8,174 nt of DNA from Wenzhouxiangella sp. (GCA_007123575.1 SKKV01000147.1:1-8174), one strand, 5' to 3'; positions 1-6,515 are shown, counted from the stretch's first letter. The notes: generated by a model from the letters alone, not told the origin. Program-made: numbers and translations.

Positions 1-164
1 ACCAGGTTATTCAGGGTGTCAGAACCAATCGATGACAGGTTGCCGGAAATGCCGGAAACCGGGGTGTACTCGGGCAGGCCGGGATCAACCTCAACCTGGG
101 CAACCGCCGAACCGGCGGCGAGAACGGTGCTGATGGCACCAGCGCAAAGCAGTTTCTTGATCAT
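1..164 (-). CDS. pstS: Phosphate ABC transporter substrate-binding protein PstS, N-terminal fragment
   Basis: Only the first ~54 codons are present; the gene continues past the left edge. PstS is the periplasmic phosphate-binding component of the high-affinity PstSCAB importer. The ATG at 164-162 follows a good Shine-Dalgarno (GGAG, 7 nt upstream). The protein opens with a Sec signal peptide (MIKKLLCAGAISTVLAAGSA, then VAQ) and a probable AxA-type cleavage near residue 23. The early mature segment contains SGISGNLSSIGSDTLNNL (about residues 37-54), which matches the start of the PstS fold; the SxGSDT stretch forms part of the phosphate-binding loop in this family. It lies downstream of phoB, phoR and a porin on the same strand, as expected for a Pho-regulon gene. 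The identification rests on this short N-terminus only. The pstCAB-phoU genes would be expected further left but are not visible. Confidence 0.85.
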   Translation of the reverse strand, partial: MIKKLLCAGAISTVLAAGSAVAQVEVDPGLPEYTPVSGISGNLSSIGSDTLNNL

Positions 165-218
165 GATGTATCTCCAGTAATGAAGGAACGAGTCCTCGGT
201 AAAGCTTAGTTTCGGGAA

Positions 219-225
219 GTGACAG
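219..225 (-). promoter_or_regulatory. Possible single Pho-box half-site upstream of pstS
   Basis: The 75-bp gap between the porin stop and the pstS start contains CTGTCAC on the minus strand, a one-mismatch match to the PhoB half-site CTGTCAT. The next 11-bp-spaced position reads CGAAACT, a poor match, so this is not a full Pho box. The same hexamer TGACAG also occurs inside pstS itself (35-40 region), so chance is a real possibility. If functional, it would give pstS its own PhoB-dependent promoter in addition to read-through from the porin. No rho-independent terminator is visible in this gap. Confidence 0.3.
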
Positions 226-239
226 GCGAATTAAGCAGC

Positions 240-1241
240 TTAGAAGTCAAACCGCAGGCCCAGCGAAAAGCCTGAGGCAGTATCCCCAGCGCTGCCAGAG
301 CGGCCGGTAGTCCGGGCCTGGGCCCACGGGGTCAATGCCACGTTGTCGTCGTTGGCGACCAGCGCGTAGTTGCCGTACAAGCGAAGCTGACGGCCAATGC
401 GGTACTCCAGGCCCAGAGCCAGCATGTCGGAATCGCTGTCGGCCGGGTCGGCCGAACGGCGCAGCCAATGGCCCTTGACCGACATCTTTTCGCTGAACGA
501 CCAGGAGGCACCAAACCCGAAAACATCGGAATCGAAGGCGTCGTTATCGTGGTCGACGGTCTGGAAGAAGCCGACCAGGGTGACATCGGAAATCTTGTAA
601 GAAGCCGCCAGGCGAATCGCATCCCGCCCCCCGCGACTGCGGTTCTCTTCATAGTTTTCGTAGGCGGCGTTGATATCGAAATCGCCGACTTTGTAGGTGA
701 CCGAAAAGCTCCAGGCATTGTCGTCGCCATCGGCGCTGGGATCGCTCCCCTCGTGCAACGAGTAGGCCAGGTTGAACTGCAGGCCATTGAAGTCCGGAGT
801 CTGGTAGTGGACAGTGTTCGGAGTACGCTCATCGAATCGCCCATCCCCAGCTCGGGTCAGGTTTCGCATATCGCCAAGCTGATCACCGAACAGGTTGGCC
901 GGACCACGAGCACGCTTGAACGGCGTGTCGAACTTGCCCAGGCGAACCATGCCGAAGTTGCCGCGAACGCCGGCAAAGGTGTCGCGACTGGCCCAGTTGG
1001 AACCCTGGTTGCTGTAGTCGATTTCCTGCTCGATCTGCATGATCGCTGTGATGCCGTCGAAATCGCGGCTGGCACGGAAACCCAGGCGCGATGAATTGCT
1101 TGACATCGCAACTTCGGAAAAGTCGGCGCCATCGTCAAGCAGGTCAACTGAGATATTGGCACGACCATAAATCTGGACGTCGGCCATGGCAACCGCCGGC
1201 AGGGCGGCCAGAATGGCCACGGGGAGCAACGCTTTCTTCAT
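240..1241 (-). CDS. Gram-negative general porin (Porin_4-like), probably phosphate-starvation linked
   Basis: A 333-residue outer-membrane beta-barrel protein. Residues 1-20 are a Sec signal peptide ending AVAMA, with cleavage before DVQIYGRANIS, the typical first strand of trimeric 16-stranded diffusion porins. Alternating hydrophobic strands with Asp/Arg-rich turns run throughout. The segment FKRARGPANLFGDQLGDMRN (about 108-127) is in the position of the constriction loop L3. The chain ends FSLGLRFDF, with the terminal Phe recognised by the BAM complex. Length is normal for the family. The start has a good Shine-Dalgarno (AAGGA, 8 nt upstream). It sits between phoR and pstS, all in one orientation, so a role in phosphate or anion uptake under starvation is a reasonable inference. 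It is not the OprP/OprO family, and the sequence alone does not prove selectivity. No clear Pho box was found in its 148-bp upstream region, so it may depend on phoBR read-through or an unrecognised promoter. Confidence 0.9.
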   Translation of the reverse strand: MKKALLPVAILAALPAVAMADVQIYGRANISVDLLDDGADFSEVAMSSNSSRLGFRASRDFDGITAIMQIEQEIDYSNQGSNWASRDTFAGVRGNFGMVRLGKFDTPFKRARGPANLFGDQLGDMRNLTRAGDGRFDERTPNTVHYQTPDFNGLQFNLAYSLHEGSDPSADGDDNAWSFSVTYKVGDFDINAAYENYEENRSRGGRDAIRLAASYKISDVTLVGFFQTVDHDNDAFDSDVFGFGASWSFSEKMSVKGHWLRRSADPADSDSDMLALGLEYRIGRQLRLYGNYALVANDDNVALTPWAQARTTGRSGSAGDTASGFSLGLRFDF

Positions 1242-1281
1242 GTCTAAATTCCTTGGAAAGGGTGGACTGGCAATGTGTTGA

Positions 1282-1300
1282 GGGCTCCGGCACCCGGCCC
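1282..1300 (-). other. GC-rich hairpin in the porin upstream region
   Basis: On the minus strand GGGCCGG, a GTG loop and CCGGAGCCC can fold into a stem of seven GC pairs with a two-base GA bulge. It lies 41 bp before the porin start within the 148-bp phoR-porin gap. There is no T-tract after it, so it is a poor intrinsic terminator. It could be a leader structure or a processing/attenuation site, or simply GC-rich sequence. The rest of this gap shows only the porin ribosome-binding site and no promoter that I can call. Confidence 0.3.
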
Positions 1301-1389
1301 TGACTGGTCCGTTGCCGCATAAGTCTTTCGACGAGCGGAAAGATAAGACCGGCGAGTTTCAACCAGATGACGCGATTGTTGCGGCTGCG

Positions 1390-2721
1390 TTACGGCGCGG
1401 AAATTGAACTGGGGCTGGGCAATTCGGCGCTGTAGAAAGCGCGCTGCTGGGGAAAAACGCAGCGAAAGACGCTGCCCTCGCCTGGCTTGGACTCGACTTC
1501 CAGGCGCGCGTTGTGGCGCTGCAGAACGTGCTTGACGATGGCCAGGCCCAGGCCGGTGCCGCCTTTGCTGCGGCTATGGGAGCTGTTGACGCGGTAGAAA
1601 CGCTGGGTAATGAACGGAATATGTTTTTCGTCGATTCCAATCCCGGTGTCGCTGACCTCGAAAGCCAGCTCGCCGCCCGGCCGGGCAAACCAGCGAACGC
1701 GGATCTGACCACCTGCAGCGGTGTAGCGAATGGCATTGACGACCAAGTTGGAAAACGCGCTGTGAAGCTCGCTATCGTTGCCCTTCAGGCATGCGCCGCT
1801 CAACACTTCCAGGCCTATGTCGTGACGGCCGCCATCTTCGACCCTGGCATTGCGCACGATTCGATCCAGCAGTGACGGAATGTCCACGTCATCTTCCAGG
1901 CTGGCATCGCCCTCTTCGGTCTCAAGGCGGGACAACTCCAGCAAATCATTTACCAGCGTATTCATCCGCTGACACTGGGCTCGCATGTCATCAAGAGGCT
2001 CATGCCAGTGAGAGTCCAGCGTCGACTCCTCGGCCAGGGCCTCCAGGTAACCGGACAGCACGGTCAACGGCGAGCGCAACTCATGCGAGGCGTTGGCAAC
2101 AAAGTCACGGCGCATGGTTTGCAGGCGCTGCAGCCGGGTAACGTCTCGCACCAGCAGCAGATATTGCTCGGCGCCGTAGGGAATCACCCGCGCAGCCAGC
2201 GCTCGACTGTCATCGACGGGAGACGGCATTTGCACAGGTTGGCTGAAGTCCCGCGCTTCCAGGTACACCTTGAAACGTGGCGAGCGCAGCAGGCTGGCAA
2301 TTGGCTGTCCAAGATCGCGGCTGCTGGACAGCCTGAGCGTTTCCCGGGCGGCCTCATTGAACCAGACAATTCGGAACTCGCTGTTGAGCACCAGGGTGCC
2401 GTCCGGCATGGCTGCCGTCGACTCCCGAAACTCCCGGATCACCCGGGCCAGGCGCTTCTTGCGCTTGTAATAGCGTCGCTGCAAGCGATAGTAATGCTCA
2501 AACACATCGCCCCAGATACCCCAGGACTCCGGCGGATTGCGCACCCGCCCGACCCTGAGCCAGCGCTCCAGGCGATACAACTGAACAAGATGGCGCGCCG
2601 AGAAGCCGAGCAGCGCGGCAAACATGAACCAACCGAAGTATCCGAAAAACGCCGCCAGCAGCAGCGCCGCCAACACCAGGCCGCCCAGCAACAATATTTC
2701 ACTGAGCCAGGCCTGACGCAT
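1390..2721 (-). CDS. phoR: Phosphate regulon sensor histidine kinase PhoR
   Basis: A 443-residue membrane sensor kinase that phosphorylates PhoB in low phosphate and dephosphorylates it in high phosphate. Residues ~8-43 form two close hydrophobic membrane segments with almost no periplasmic loop, as in E. coli PhoR, which reads phosphate through PstSCAB-PhoU. A basic linker (about 78-100) leads to a PAS domain (about 100-195; FNEAARETL at 121-129). The HisKA domain carries the H-box NASHELRSPLTVL with phospho-acceptor His213. The ATPase domain shows the N-box SNLVVNAIRYT (Asn329), G1 DTGIGI (358-363), F-box FITQRFYRV (370-378) and G2 GGTGLGLAIVKH (387-398). All catalytic motifs are intact and length is normal. 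Its ATG overlaps the phoB stop by one base (TGATG), implying translational coupling and a phoBR operon. Homology to E. coli PhoR is evident along the whole chain. Confidence 0.96.
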   Translation of the reverse strand: MRQAWLSEILLLGGLVLAALLLAAFFGYFGWFMFAALLGFSARHLVQLYRLERWLRVGRVRNPPESWGIWGDVFEHYYRLQRRYYKRKKRLARVIREFRESTAAMPDGTLVLNSEFRIVWFNEAARETLRLSSSRDLGQPIASLLRSPRFKVYLEARDFSQPVQMPSPVDDSRALAARVIPYGAEQYLLLVRDVTRLQRLQTMRRDFVANASHELRSPLTVLSGYLEALAEESTLDSHWHEPLDDMRAQCQRMNTLVNDLLELSRLETEEGDASLEDDVDIPSLLDRIVRNARVEDGGRHDIGLEVLSGACLKGNDSELHSAFSNLVVNAIRYTAAGGQIRVRWFARPGGELAFEVSDTGIGIDEKHIPFITQRFYRVNSSHSRSKGGTGLGLAIVKHVLQRHNARLEVESKPGEGSVFRCVFPQQRAFYSAELPSPSSISAP

Positions 2722-3419
2722 CAGCCGGAACCTGTCGCCGAAAACCGATAACCGGCCCCGCGCACGGTTTGAACATACTTGTCATAGCCGTGGCTTGAAA
2801 GGGCCTTGCGCAGGCGCAGGATATGCACATCCACCGTGCGTTCCTCAACATACACCCCACCGCCCCAGATATGGTCCAGCAGCTGGGCCCGGGAATAGAC
2901 CCGGTCCTGGTGGGTCATGAAGAATTTCAGCATGCGAAACTCGGTCGGACCCAGCTCGACCGGATTACCGTCGGCCAGCACCCGGTGGCTGGCCACGTTG
3001 AGCACCAACCCGTCGGCACTGACCTCATCGTCGGCACCACCGGGGCTTGCTCGACGCAGCACCGCATTGATCCGGGCAATCATCTCGCGCGAGGCAAACG
3101 GCTTGGTGATGTAATCGTCCACGCCGCTGTCGAAACCGCGCACCTTGTCATCCTCCAGGCTGCGCGCAGTCAACATGATGATGGGTATATCGCGGGTCAG
3201 TTCATCGCGTCTCAGCGAGCGGGCAAACTCCGGACCGGACTGGTCAGGCAGCATCCAGTCAAGCAGGATCAGGTCAGGGCGCTGATCGGCCACGGCCACG
3301 CGCGCGGCCTGGCAATCTCCGGCCTCGATCCCTGCAAAACCGGCCCGCTCAAGATTGAATACGATCATGCGACGGATGCCCTCGTCGTCCTCAACCACCA
3401 GAATTTTCTGCACGCTCAT
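2721..3419 (-). CDS. phoB: Phosphate regulon response regulator PhoB
   Basis: A 232-residue OmpR/PhoB-type transcription factor. The receiver domain (about 4-122) has the acidic pocket E10/D11/D12, phospho-acceptor Asp54 (LILLDWMLPD), Thr84 (IIMLTAR) and Lys106 (YITKPF). The C-terminal winged helix (about 135-228) begins near VELGPTEFRMLKFF, with the recognition-helix region ERTVDVHILRLRKAL and the wing VQTVRGAGYRF. When phosphorylated it binds tandem CTGTCAT-type repeats and recruits sigma-70 polymerase to phosphate-uptake genes. Length and domain order are standard. It is the first gene of the phoBR pair and is preceded by Pho-box repeats, indicating autoregulation. A possible Shine-Dalgarno (AAGG) is 10 nt from the ATG, slightly far. 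OmpR-family paralogues can look similar, but the GPTEFR region, partner PhoR, Pho boxes and adjacent pstS settle the identity. Confidence 0.96.
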   Translation of the reverse strand: MSVQKILVVEDDEGIRRMIVFNLERAGFAGIEAGDCQAARVAVADQRPDLILLDWMLPDQSGPEFARSLRRDELTRDIPIIMLTARSLEDDKVRGFDSGVDDYITKPFASREMIARINAVLRRASPGGADDEVSADGLVLNVASHRVLADGNPVELGPTEFRMLKFFMTHQDRVYSRAQLLDHIWGGGVYVEERTVDVHILRLRKALSSHGYDKYVQTVRGAGYRFSATGSG

Positions 3420-3426
3420 CGAATGT

Positions 3427-3447
3427 CAGCCTTTTTGAAATAGGCTG
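3427..3447 (-). other. Short inverted repeat in the phoB leader
   Basis: CAGCCT and AGGCTG form a perfect 6-bp stem around a 9-nt loop just before phoB. The AAGG that could serve as ribosome-binding site lies at the loop/3'-arm junction, so folding would partly hide it. The 5' arm overlaps the proposed -10 element, so a transcript starting from that promoter would lack it; only read-through RNA from the WYL gene would fold this way. No T-tract follows on the minus strand, so it is not a convincing terminator. Confidence 0.25.
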
Positions 3448-3512
3448 TATTCCAGCAACGGATTATGACAGAGCAATGAATATTGGGTGACAGGCTGGTC
3501 AAATAATGACAG
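3444..3512 (-). promoter_or_regulatory. Pho-box array and promoter upstream of phoB
   Basis: On the minus strand, CTGTCAC (3493-3487), TATTCAT (3482-3476) and CTGTCAT (3471-3465) are exactly 11 bp apart. This is the 7-bp repeat plus 4-bp spacer layout of PhoB sites; the outer two copies are near-perfect and the middle one is degenerate. A further CTGTCAT lies at 3512-3506, out of the 11-bp register. The CTGTCA at 3471-3466 could act as the -35, with TACAGC (3449-3444) a weak -10 at 16 bp, typical of activator-dependent promoters. This predicts positive autoregulation of phoBR during phosphate starvation. The site lies in the 97-bp gap after the WYL gene. Confidence 0.7.
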
Positions 3513-3516
3513 TTCA

Positions 3517-4482
3517 TCAATACTGAGATCGGGCTCTTTCCAGCGCTTCAACCACCGCTGCGCGCAGGGAATCCGGCGCCAATACCTCGACATCCGACCC
3601 ATAACTGAGAATATCCATCAGCAACTCACGGTGATGACCGTATGGCACGGTCAGCTCCCAACTGCCATCGTCCCGCCACACGGATGCCTGACTGGGGTGC
3701 CAGGCCTCATCGGCCGCCCAGCGAGCGGCCTCCGGGCTGAACAGCAGTCTGGCCTGGTGTCGGGCCGGACCCGAGAAAATCCCGAAAGCCTCGTCGAAGT
3801 GGCGGCTGATTTCGTCCAGCGGCAGGTCCCTGGCTTCCTGCTCGGTCAGCACCAGGGCCCGGATTCGTTCCAGGGCAAAGCTGCGAAAGCCATCTGCCGA
3901 ATGGCACCAGGCGGCCAGGTACCAGCGATCGCGGTAGTTGACCAGCCGCTGCGGAGAAATCTCGCGCTCGCTGATATCGTCGCGGCGCCGGCCATGATAA
4001 GTAATCATGACCCGCCGTCGCTGAAACAGCGCTTTCAAGGCATCTTCGAACAACTCGCCGGGCACCGGTCGGCCGGCATCATGCCGAATCTGGATGCGCT
4101 CCGGCTGCGCGGCCAGATCCAGGCCCTGACGCCCCAGGAGCTGGTTGATGCGCTGCTGCACGCCGTCGAGCTCGTCTTCCAGGAAACCGGGCTGGACGTT
4201 TCCCAGCACATGCCTGGCGGTCAACAGTGCCTGCAGCTCTTCCGGGCTGATCCAGAATCCAGGCAGTTCAAAGTTGCCGGCCAGGCTGCGGTCGTAGAAA
4301 TAGCCGCGGCCCTCCGGATCCTGCTCGATGGGTGCGCCCAGGTTGTCACGCAGCTCGGCAATCAGCCGGTACAAGGTAGCCTGGCTGCAGCCCAACTCAT
4401 CCATCAGGCGCTGCCGGTCGATCGGGGTGCGCCGCTGGCGCAGGATGTCGTGCAGGTGATAGAGGCGCTCGCGCCGGGACAT
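3517..4482 (-). CDS. WYL-domain transcriptional regulator with N-terminal helix-turn-helix
   Basis: A 321-residue regulator of the DeoR/YafY-like WYL group. Residues ~3-62 are an HTH_11-type winged helix (ERLYHLHDILRQRRTPIDRQ, then ELGCSQATLYRLIAEL as the recognition region). The WYL domain spans about 140-215: KALFQRRRVMITYHG opens it, RWYLAAWC carries the name-giving WYL at 187-189, and RSFALERI (200-207) is the conserved Arg/Phe motif that lines the ligand groove. A C-terminal WCX-type extension covers roughly 240-318. WYL proteins sense small ligands or nucleic acids and control diverse pathways, including DNA damage and defence; the target here is unknown. Its ATG is one nucleotide after the zur stop (TAG-A-ATG) with no good Shine-Dalgarno, so translation is probably coupled to zur. 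It may act with Zur or simply share its transcript. Confidence 0.9.
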   Translation of the reverse strand: MSRRERLYHLHDILRQRRTPIDRQRLMDELGCSQATLYRLIAELRDNLGAPIEQDPEGRGYFYDRSLAGNFELPGFWISPEELQALLTARHVLGNVQPGFLEDELDGVQQRINQLLGRQGLDLAAQPERIQIRHDAGRPVPGELFEDALKALFQRRRVMITYHGRRRDDISEREISPQRLVNYRDRWYLAAWCHSADGFRSFALERIRALVLTEQEARDLPLDEISRHFDEAFGIFSGPARHQARLLFSPEAARWAADEAWHPSQASVWRDDGSWELTVPYGHHRELLMDILSYGSDVEVLAPDSLRAAVVEALERARSQY

Positions 4483-4483
4483 T

Positions 4484-4924
4484 CTATTGGTCGCGACAGT
4501 TGCTGCAGGTACCGTAGATTTCCAGGACCTGGCGCGAGGCCTTGAATTGATTTCTGCGGGCGATGTCGGCCAGATCGCTCTGCAGCGACGGCTCGTGAAT
4601 CTCGATCACCGTCTGGCATCGCTCGCAGATCAGAAACTGTCCCTGATGCTGGTGGCTGGGATGGAAGCAACTCACAAAGGCATTCATCGACTCCAGGCGA
4701 TGGATGAAATGATTCTCCAGCAGAAACTCCAGCGCCCGGTACACGGTAGGCGGAGCCGCTTTAGGTTGCTCGCTTTTCAACTGATCCAGCAGATCATAGG
4801 CCTTGACCGGCCCATCGGCAGCAATCACCATCTCCAGCACGCGCTTGCGCGTTGGCGTCAACCGAAGGCCACGCTCCCGACACTGGACCTCCACCTCTCG
4901 TACGACTTCTGCAGCCTGTTCCAT
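4484..4924 (-). CDS. zur: Fur-family zinc uptake regulator Zur
   Basis: A 146-residue Fur-superfamily repressor. The N-terminal winged helix (about 10-85) contains LRLTPTRKRVLEMV and the recognition segment KAAPPTVYRALEFLLENHFIHRLES, which is Zur-like (PPTVYRALxFL) rather than Fur-like. The dimerisation/metal domain has C100-ER-C103 and C140-SN-C143, the two CxxC pairs of the structural zinc site. H88, H91 and H93 plus C86 and E108 are candidate regulatory-site ligands. With zinc bound, Zur represses znuABC and other zinc-economy genes; none is in this window. The start ATG has AGGG only 3 nt upstream, a short spacing, but no better start exists. It is followed after 1 nt by the WYL regulator and preceded by 125 bp of non-coding DNA downstream of gltX. 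I could not find a clear AT-rich Zur palindrome in that gap. Perhaps another Fur paralogue, but Zur is the best fit. Confidence 0.88.
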   Translation of the reverse strand: MEQAAEVVREVEVQCRERGLRLTPTRKRVLEMVIAADGPVKAYDLLDQLKSEQPKAAPPTVYRALEFLLENHFIHRLESMNAFVSCFHPSHQHQGQFLICERCQTVIEIHEPSLQSDLADIARRNQFKASRQVLEIYGTCSNCRDQ

Positions 4925-4986
4925 GAACCCTAGTTTACACCCTCAAGTACCCAGACCACGCTGAACCAGAACACTCCAACAACCCA

Positions 4987-5013
4987 ACTTCAGTGTCTTC
5001 GGTGCTTTCGGTG
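4987..5013 (-). repeat. Three tandem 9-bp units between gltX and zur
   Basis: On the minus strand the units are CACCGAAAG, CACCGAAGA and CACTGAAGT, head to tail with a 9-bp period and few mismatches. The run lies in the 125-bp gltX-zur gap. The layout resembles the 9-bp CACRGAGRA-type tandem repeats seen between genes in many bacteria; that link is from general knowledge and not verified here. No function is assigned. The remainder of the gap holds no recognisable terminator or operator. Confidence 0.5.
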
Positions 5014-5049
5014 GTTCCAGCATTTTTTGGGTTCGCTTCGCCTGATTCA

Positions 5050-6465
5050 CTATCGCGCAGCAATCCAAGCCAACGCCTGATCGATCCGCGCCAGGCTGCG
5101 TTCGCGGCCGACCAGCCACAGCGTCTGGTTGATGGCCGGGGACTGGCCGTGGCCCATCAGCGCCACGCGCAGCGGCATGCCAATCTTCCCAAAACCGATG
5201 CCCAGATCATCGGCCGTGGCCTGGATCGCTCCCTGCAGGGCATCCGGCGTCCAGTCATCCAGGCCGGCCAGGCGTTCGCGCAACGCGGTTAGCGGTTCAG
5301 CGGCCACGGGCCGCAGATGCTTCTTGGCCGCGCCCGCTTCGAACTGCTCGAAATCCCGATAAAAGGGGCGGCTCTGATCAACCAGCTCGACCAGGGTTTC
5401 GACCCGGTCGGCCTGAACCGACAGCAAATCATCCAGCGCCGGCCCGTTGACGGCATCCAGGTCAGCCCGGCCCATATGCCAGGCCAGCTCAGCCAGCACC
5501 TGCTCGCGATCATCCTCGCGCAGGTAGTGCTGGTTCAGCCAGTTGAGCTTTTCGGTATCGAAGCGCGAGGCCTTGCGATTGACATCTTCGATCTTGAACA
5601 GCTCAATCAATTCGGCACGTGAAAACACCTCGCGGTCGCCATACGACCAGCCCAGGCGAGCCAGGTAGTTGACCAGGGCGTCCGGCACGTAACCCTGCTC
5701 GCGCCAGGCCAGCACGCTGACCGCGCCGTGGCGCTTTGACAGGCGCTGTCCGTCACCGCCCAGGATCATCGGCACATGGCCAAATTCGGGCTCGGCAGCA
5801 CCCAGGGCGCGGTAGATATTGATCTGGCGTGGCGTGTTATTGATGTGATCATCGCCGCGAATGACCAGGTTGATATCCATGTCGATATCGTCGACCACGA
5901 CGGCAAAATTGTAGGTCGGCGTACCGTCGGCGCGCATGATCACCAGGTCATCAAGTTCGCTATTGCTGATCTCGATGCGGCCACGTACCCGATCTTCGAA
6001 CACCACACTGCCTTCGTCCGGGTTGCGGAAACGAATCACCGGCTCCACGCCCTCGGGTGGGTTCTCCAGATCACGGCAATGGCCGTCATAGCGCGGTTTC
6101 TCGCCGGCCGCCATGGCTTCTTCGCGCAGCCGCTGCAAGCGCTCGCGCGAGCAATAACAACGATAGGCCTTGCCTTCGGCCAGCAGCTGGTCGACACGCT
6201 CGCGATAGCGATCCATGCGTGCGGTCTGGTAGTACGGCCCCTCATCAGCATCCAGGCCCAGCCAGGACATGCCGTCGATGATTGCTTGTACCGACTCTGC
6301 TGTCGATCGCTCCCGATCCGTGTCCTCGATCCGCAAAATGAACTGCCCGCCGGTAGCGCGGGCCGCCAGCCAGCAGAAAAGCGCGGTGCGTGCACCACCG
6401 ATGTGCAGAAAACCGGTCGGCGACGGCGCGAATCGCGTGCGTATGGGATTTTTTGACGCGGTCAT
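5050..6465 (-). CDS. gltX: Glutamyl-tRNA synthetase GltX
   Basis: A 471-residue class Ic aminoacyl-tRNA synthetase that charges tRNA-Glu with glutamate, using ATP, in the cytoplasm. The Rossmann catalytic domain has FAPSPTGFLHIGGARTALF with the HIGH-type motif HIGG at 21-24, and GDGQRLSKRHGA with the KMSKS-type RLSKR at 241-245. The insert between them holds CYC (C103, C105) and C130, three ligands of the zinc site known from E. coli GluRS; the fourth, a His in E. coli, is replaced here by Asp132 or is absent. VIRGDDHINNTPRQI (about 201-215) is the typical amino-acid/acceptor-binding segment. The all-helical anticodon-binding part follows (about 320-471). Length equals that of the E. coli enzyme. 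It appears to be a single-gene unit with its own promoter, divergent from mltF. Ribosome-binding signal is weak. GlnRS and the short GluQ proteins are excluded by length and C-terminal domain. Confidence 0.97.
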   Translation of the reverse strand: MTASKNPIRTRFAPSPTGFLHIGGARTALFCWLAARATGGQFILRIEDTDRERSTAESVQAIIDGMSWLGLDADEGPYYQTARMDRYRERVDQLLAEGKAYRCYCSRERLQRLREEAMAAGEKPRYDGHCRDLENPPEGVEPVIRFRNPDEGSVVFEDRVRGRIEISNSELDDLVIMRADGTPTYNFAVVVDDIDMDINLVIRGDDHINNTPRQINIYRALGAAEPEFGHVPMILGGDGQRLSKRHGAVSVLAWREQGYVPDALVNYLARLGWSYGDREVFSRAELIELFKIEDVNRKASRFDTEKLNWLNQHYLREDDREQVLAELAWHMGRADLDAVNGPALDDLLSVQADRVETLVELVDQSRPFYRDFEQFEAGAAKKHLRPVAAEPLTALRERLAGLDDWTPDALQGAIQATADDLGIGFGKIGMPLRVALMGHGQSPAINQTLWLVGRERSLARIDQALAWIAAR

Positions 6466-6492
6466 GGTCTGATATGGCTGAAAAAACCGTTC

Positions 6493-6498
6493 ATTGTA
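6493..6498 (-). promoter_or_regulatory. Putative -10 element for gltX
   Basis: TACAAT on the minus strand, one mismatch from TATAAT, lies 28 bp upstream of the gltX ATG and would give a leader of about 20 nt. No good -35 is present at 16-18 bp (GTCAAA or GGTCAA are the candidates), so the call rests on the -10 and on position. Confidence 0.45.
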
Positions 6499-6515
6499 CC
6501 AGAGAGTTTTAGGTT

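Noticed and set aside
232..242. Palindrome TAAGC-A-GCTTA at the porin stop
   Set aside because: A one-base loop cannot form a hairpin and there is no T-tract, so it is not called as a terminator.
468..1094. Plus-strand open frame of 208 codons opposite the porin
   Set aside because: Complement of the porin; no signal peptide, domain or ribosome-binding site.
2002..2751. Plus-strand open frame of 249 codons opposite phoR
   Set aside because: Antisense to phoR, whose catalytic motifs are all intact; the translation has no family features.
3487..4545. Plus-strand open frame of 352 codons opposite the WYL gene
   Set aside because: It runs antisense to a well-supported WYL regulator, has no recognisable domain, and its composition (Gln/Ala/Pro/Arg rich) is that of a shadow frame in GC-rich DNA.
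4925..4986. Search for a Zur operator upstream of zur
   Set aside because: No AT-rich dyad resembling the gammaproteobacterial Zur box could be found, so autoregulation is not claimed.
4993..5292. Plus-strand 99-codon frame starting in the gltX-zur gap
   Set aside because: It runs into the antisense of gltX, has no Shine-Dalgarno and its start overlaps the 9-bp repeats.
5776..6456. Plus-strand open frame of 226 codons opposite gltX
   Set aside because: Antisense to gltX, which has every expected motif; this is a shadow frame.
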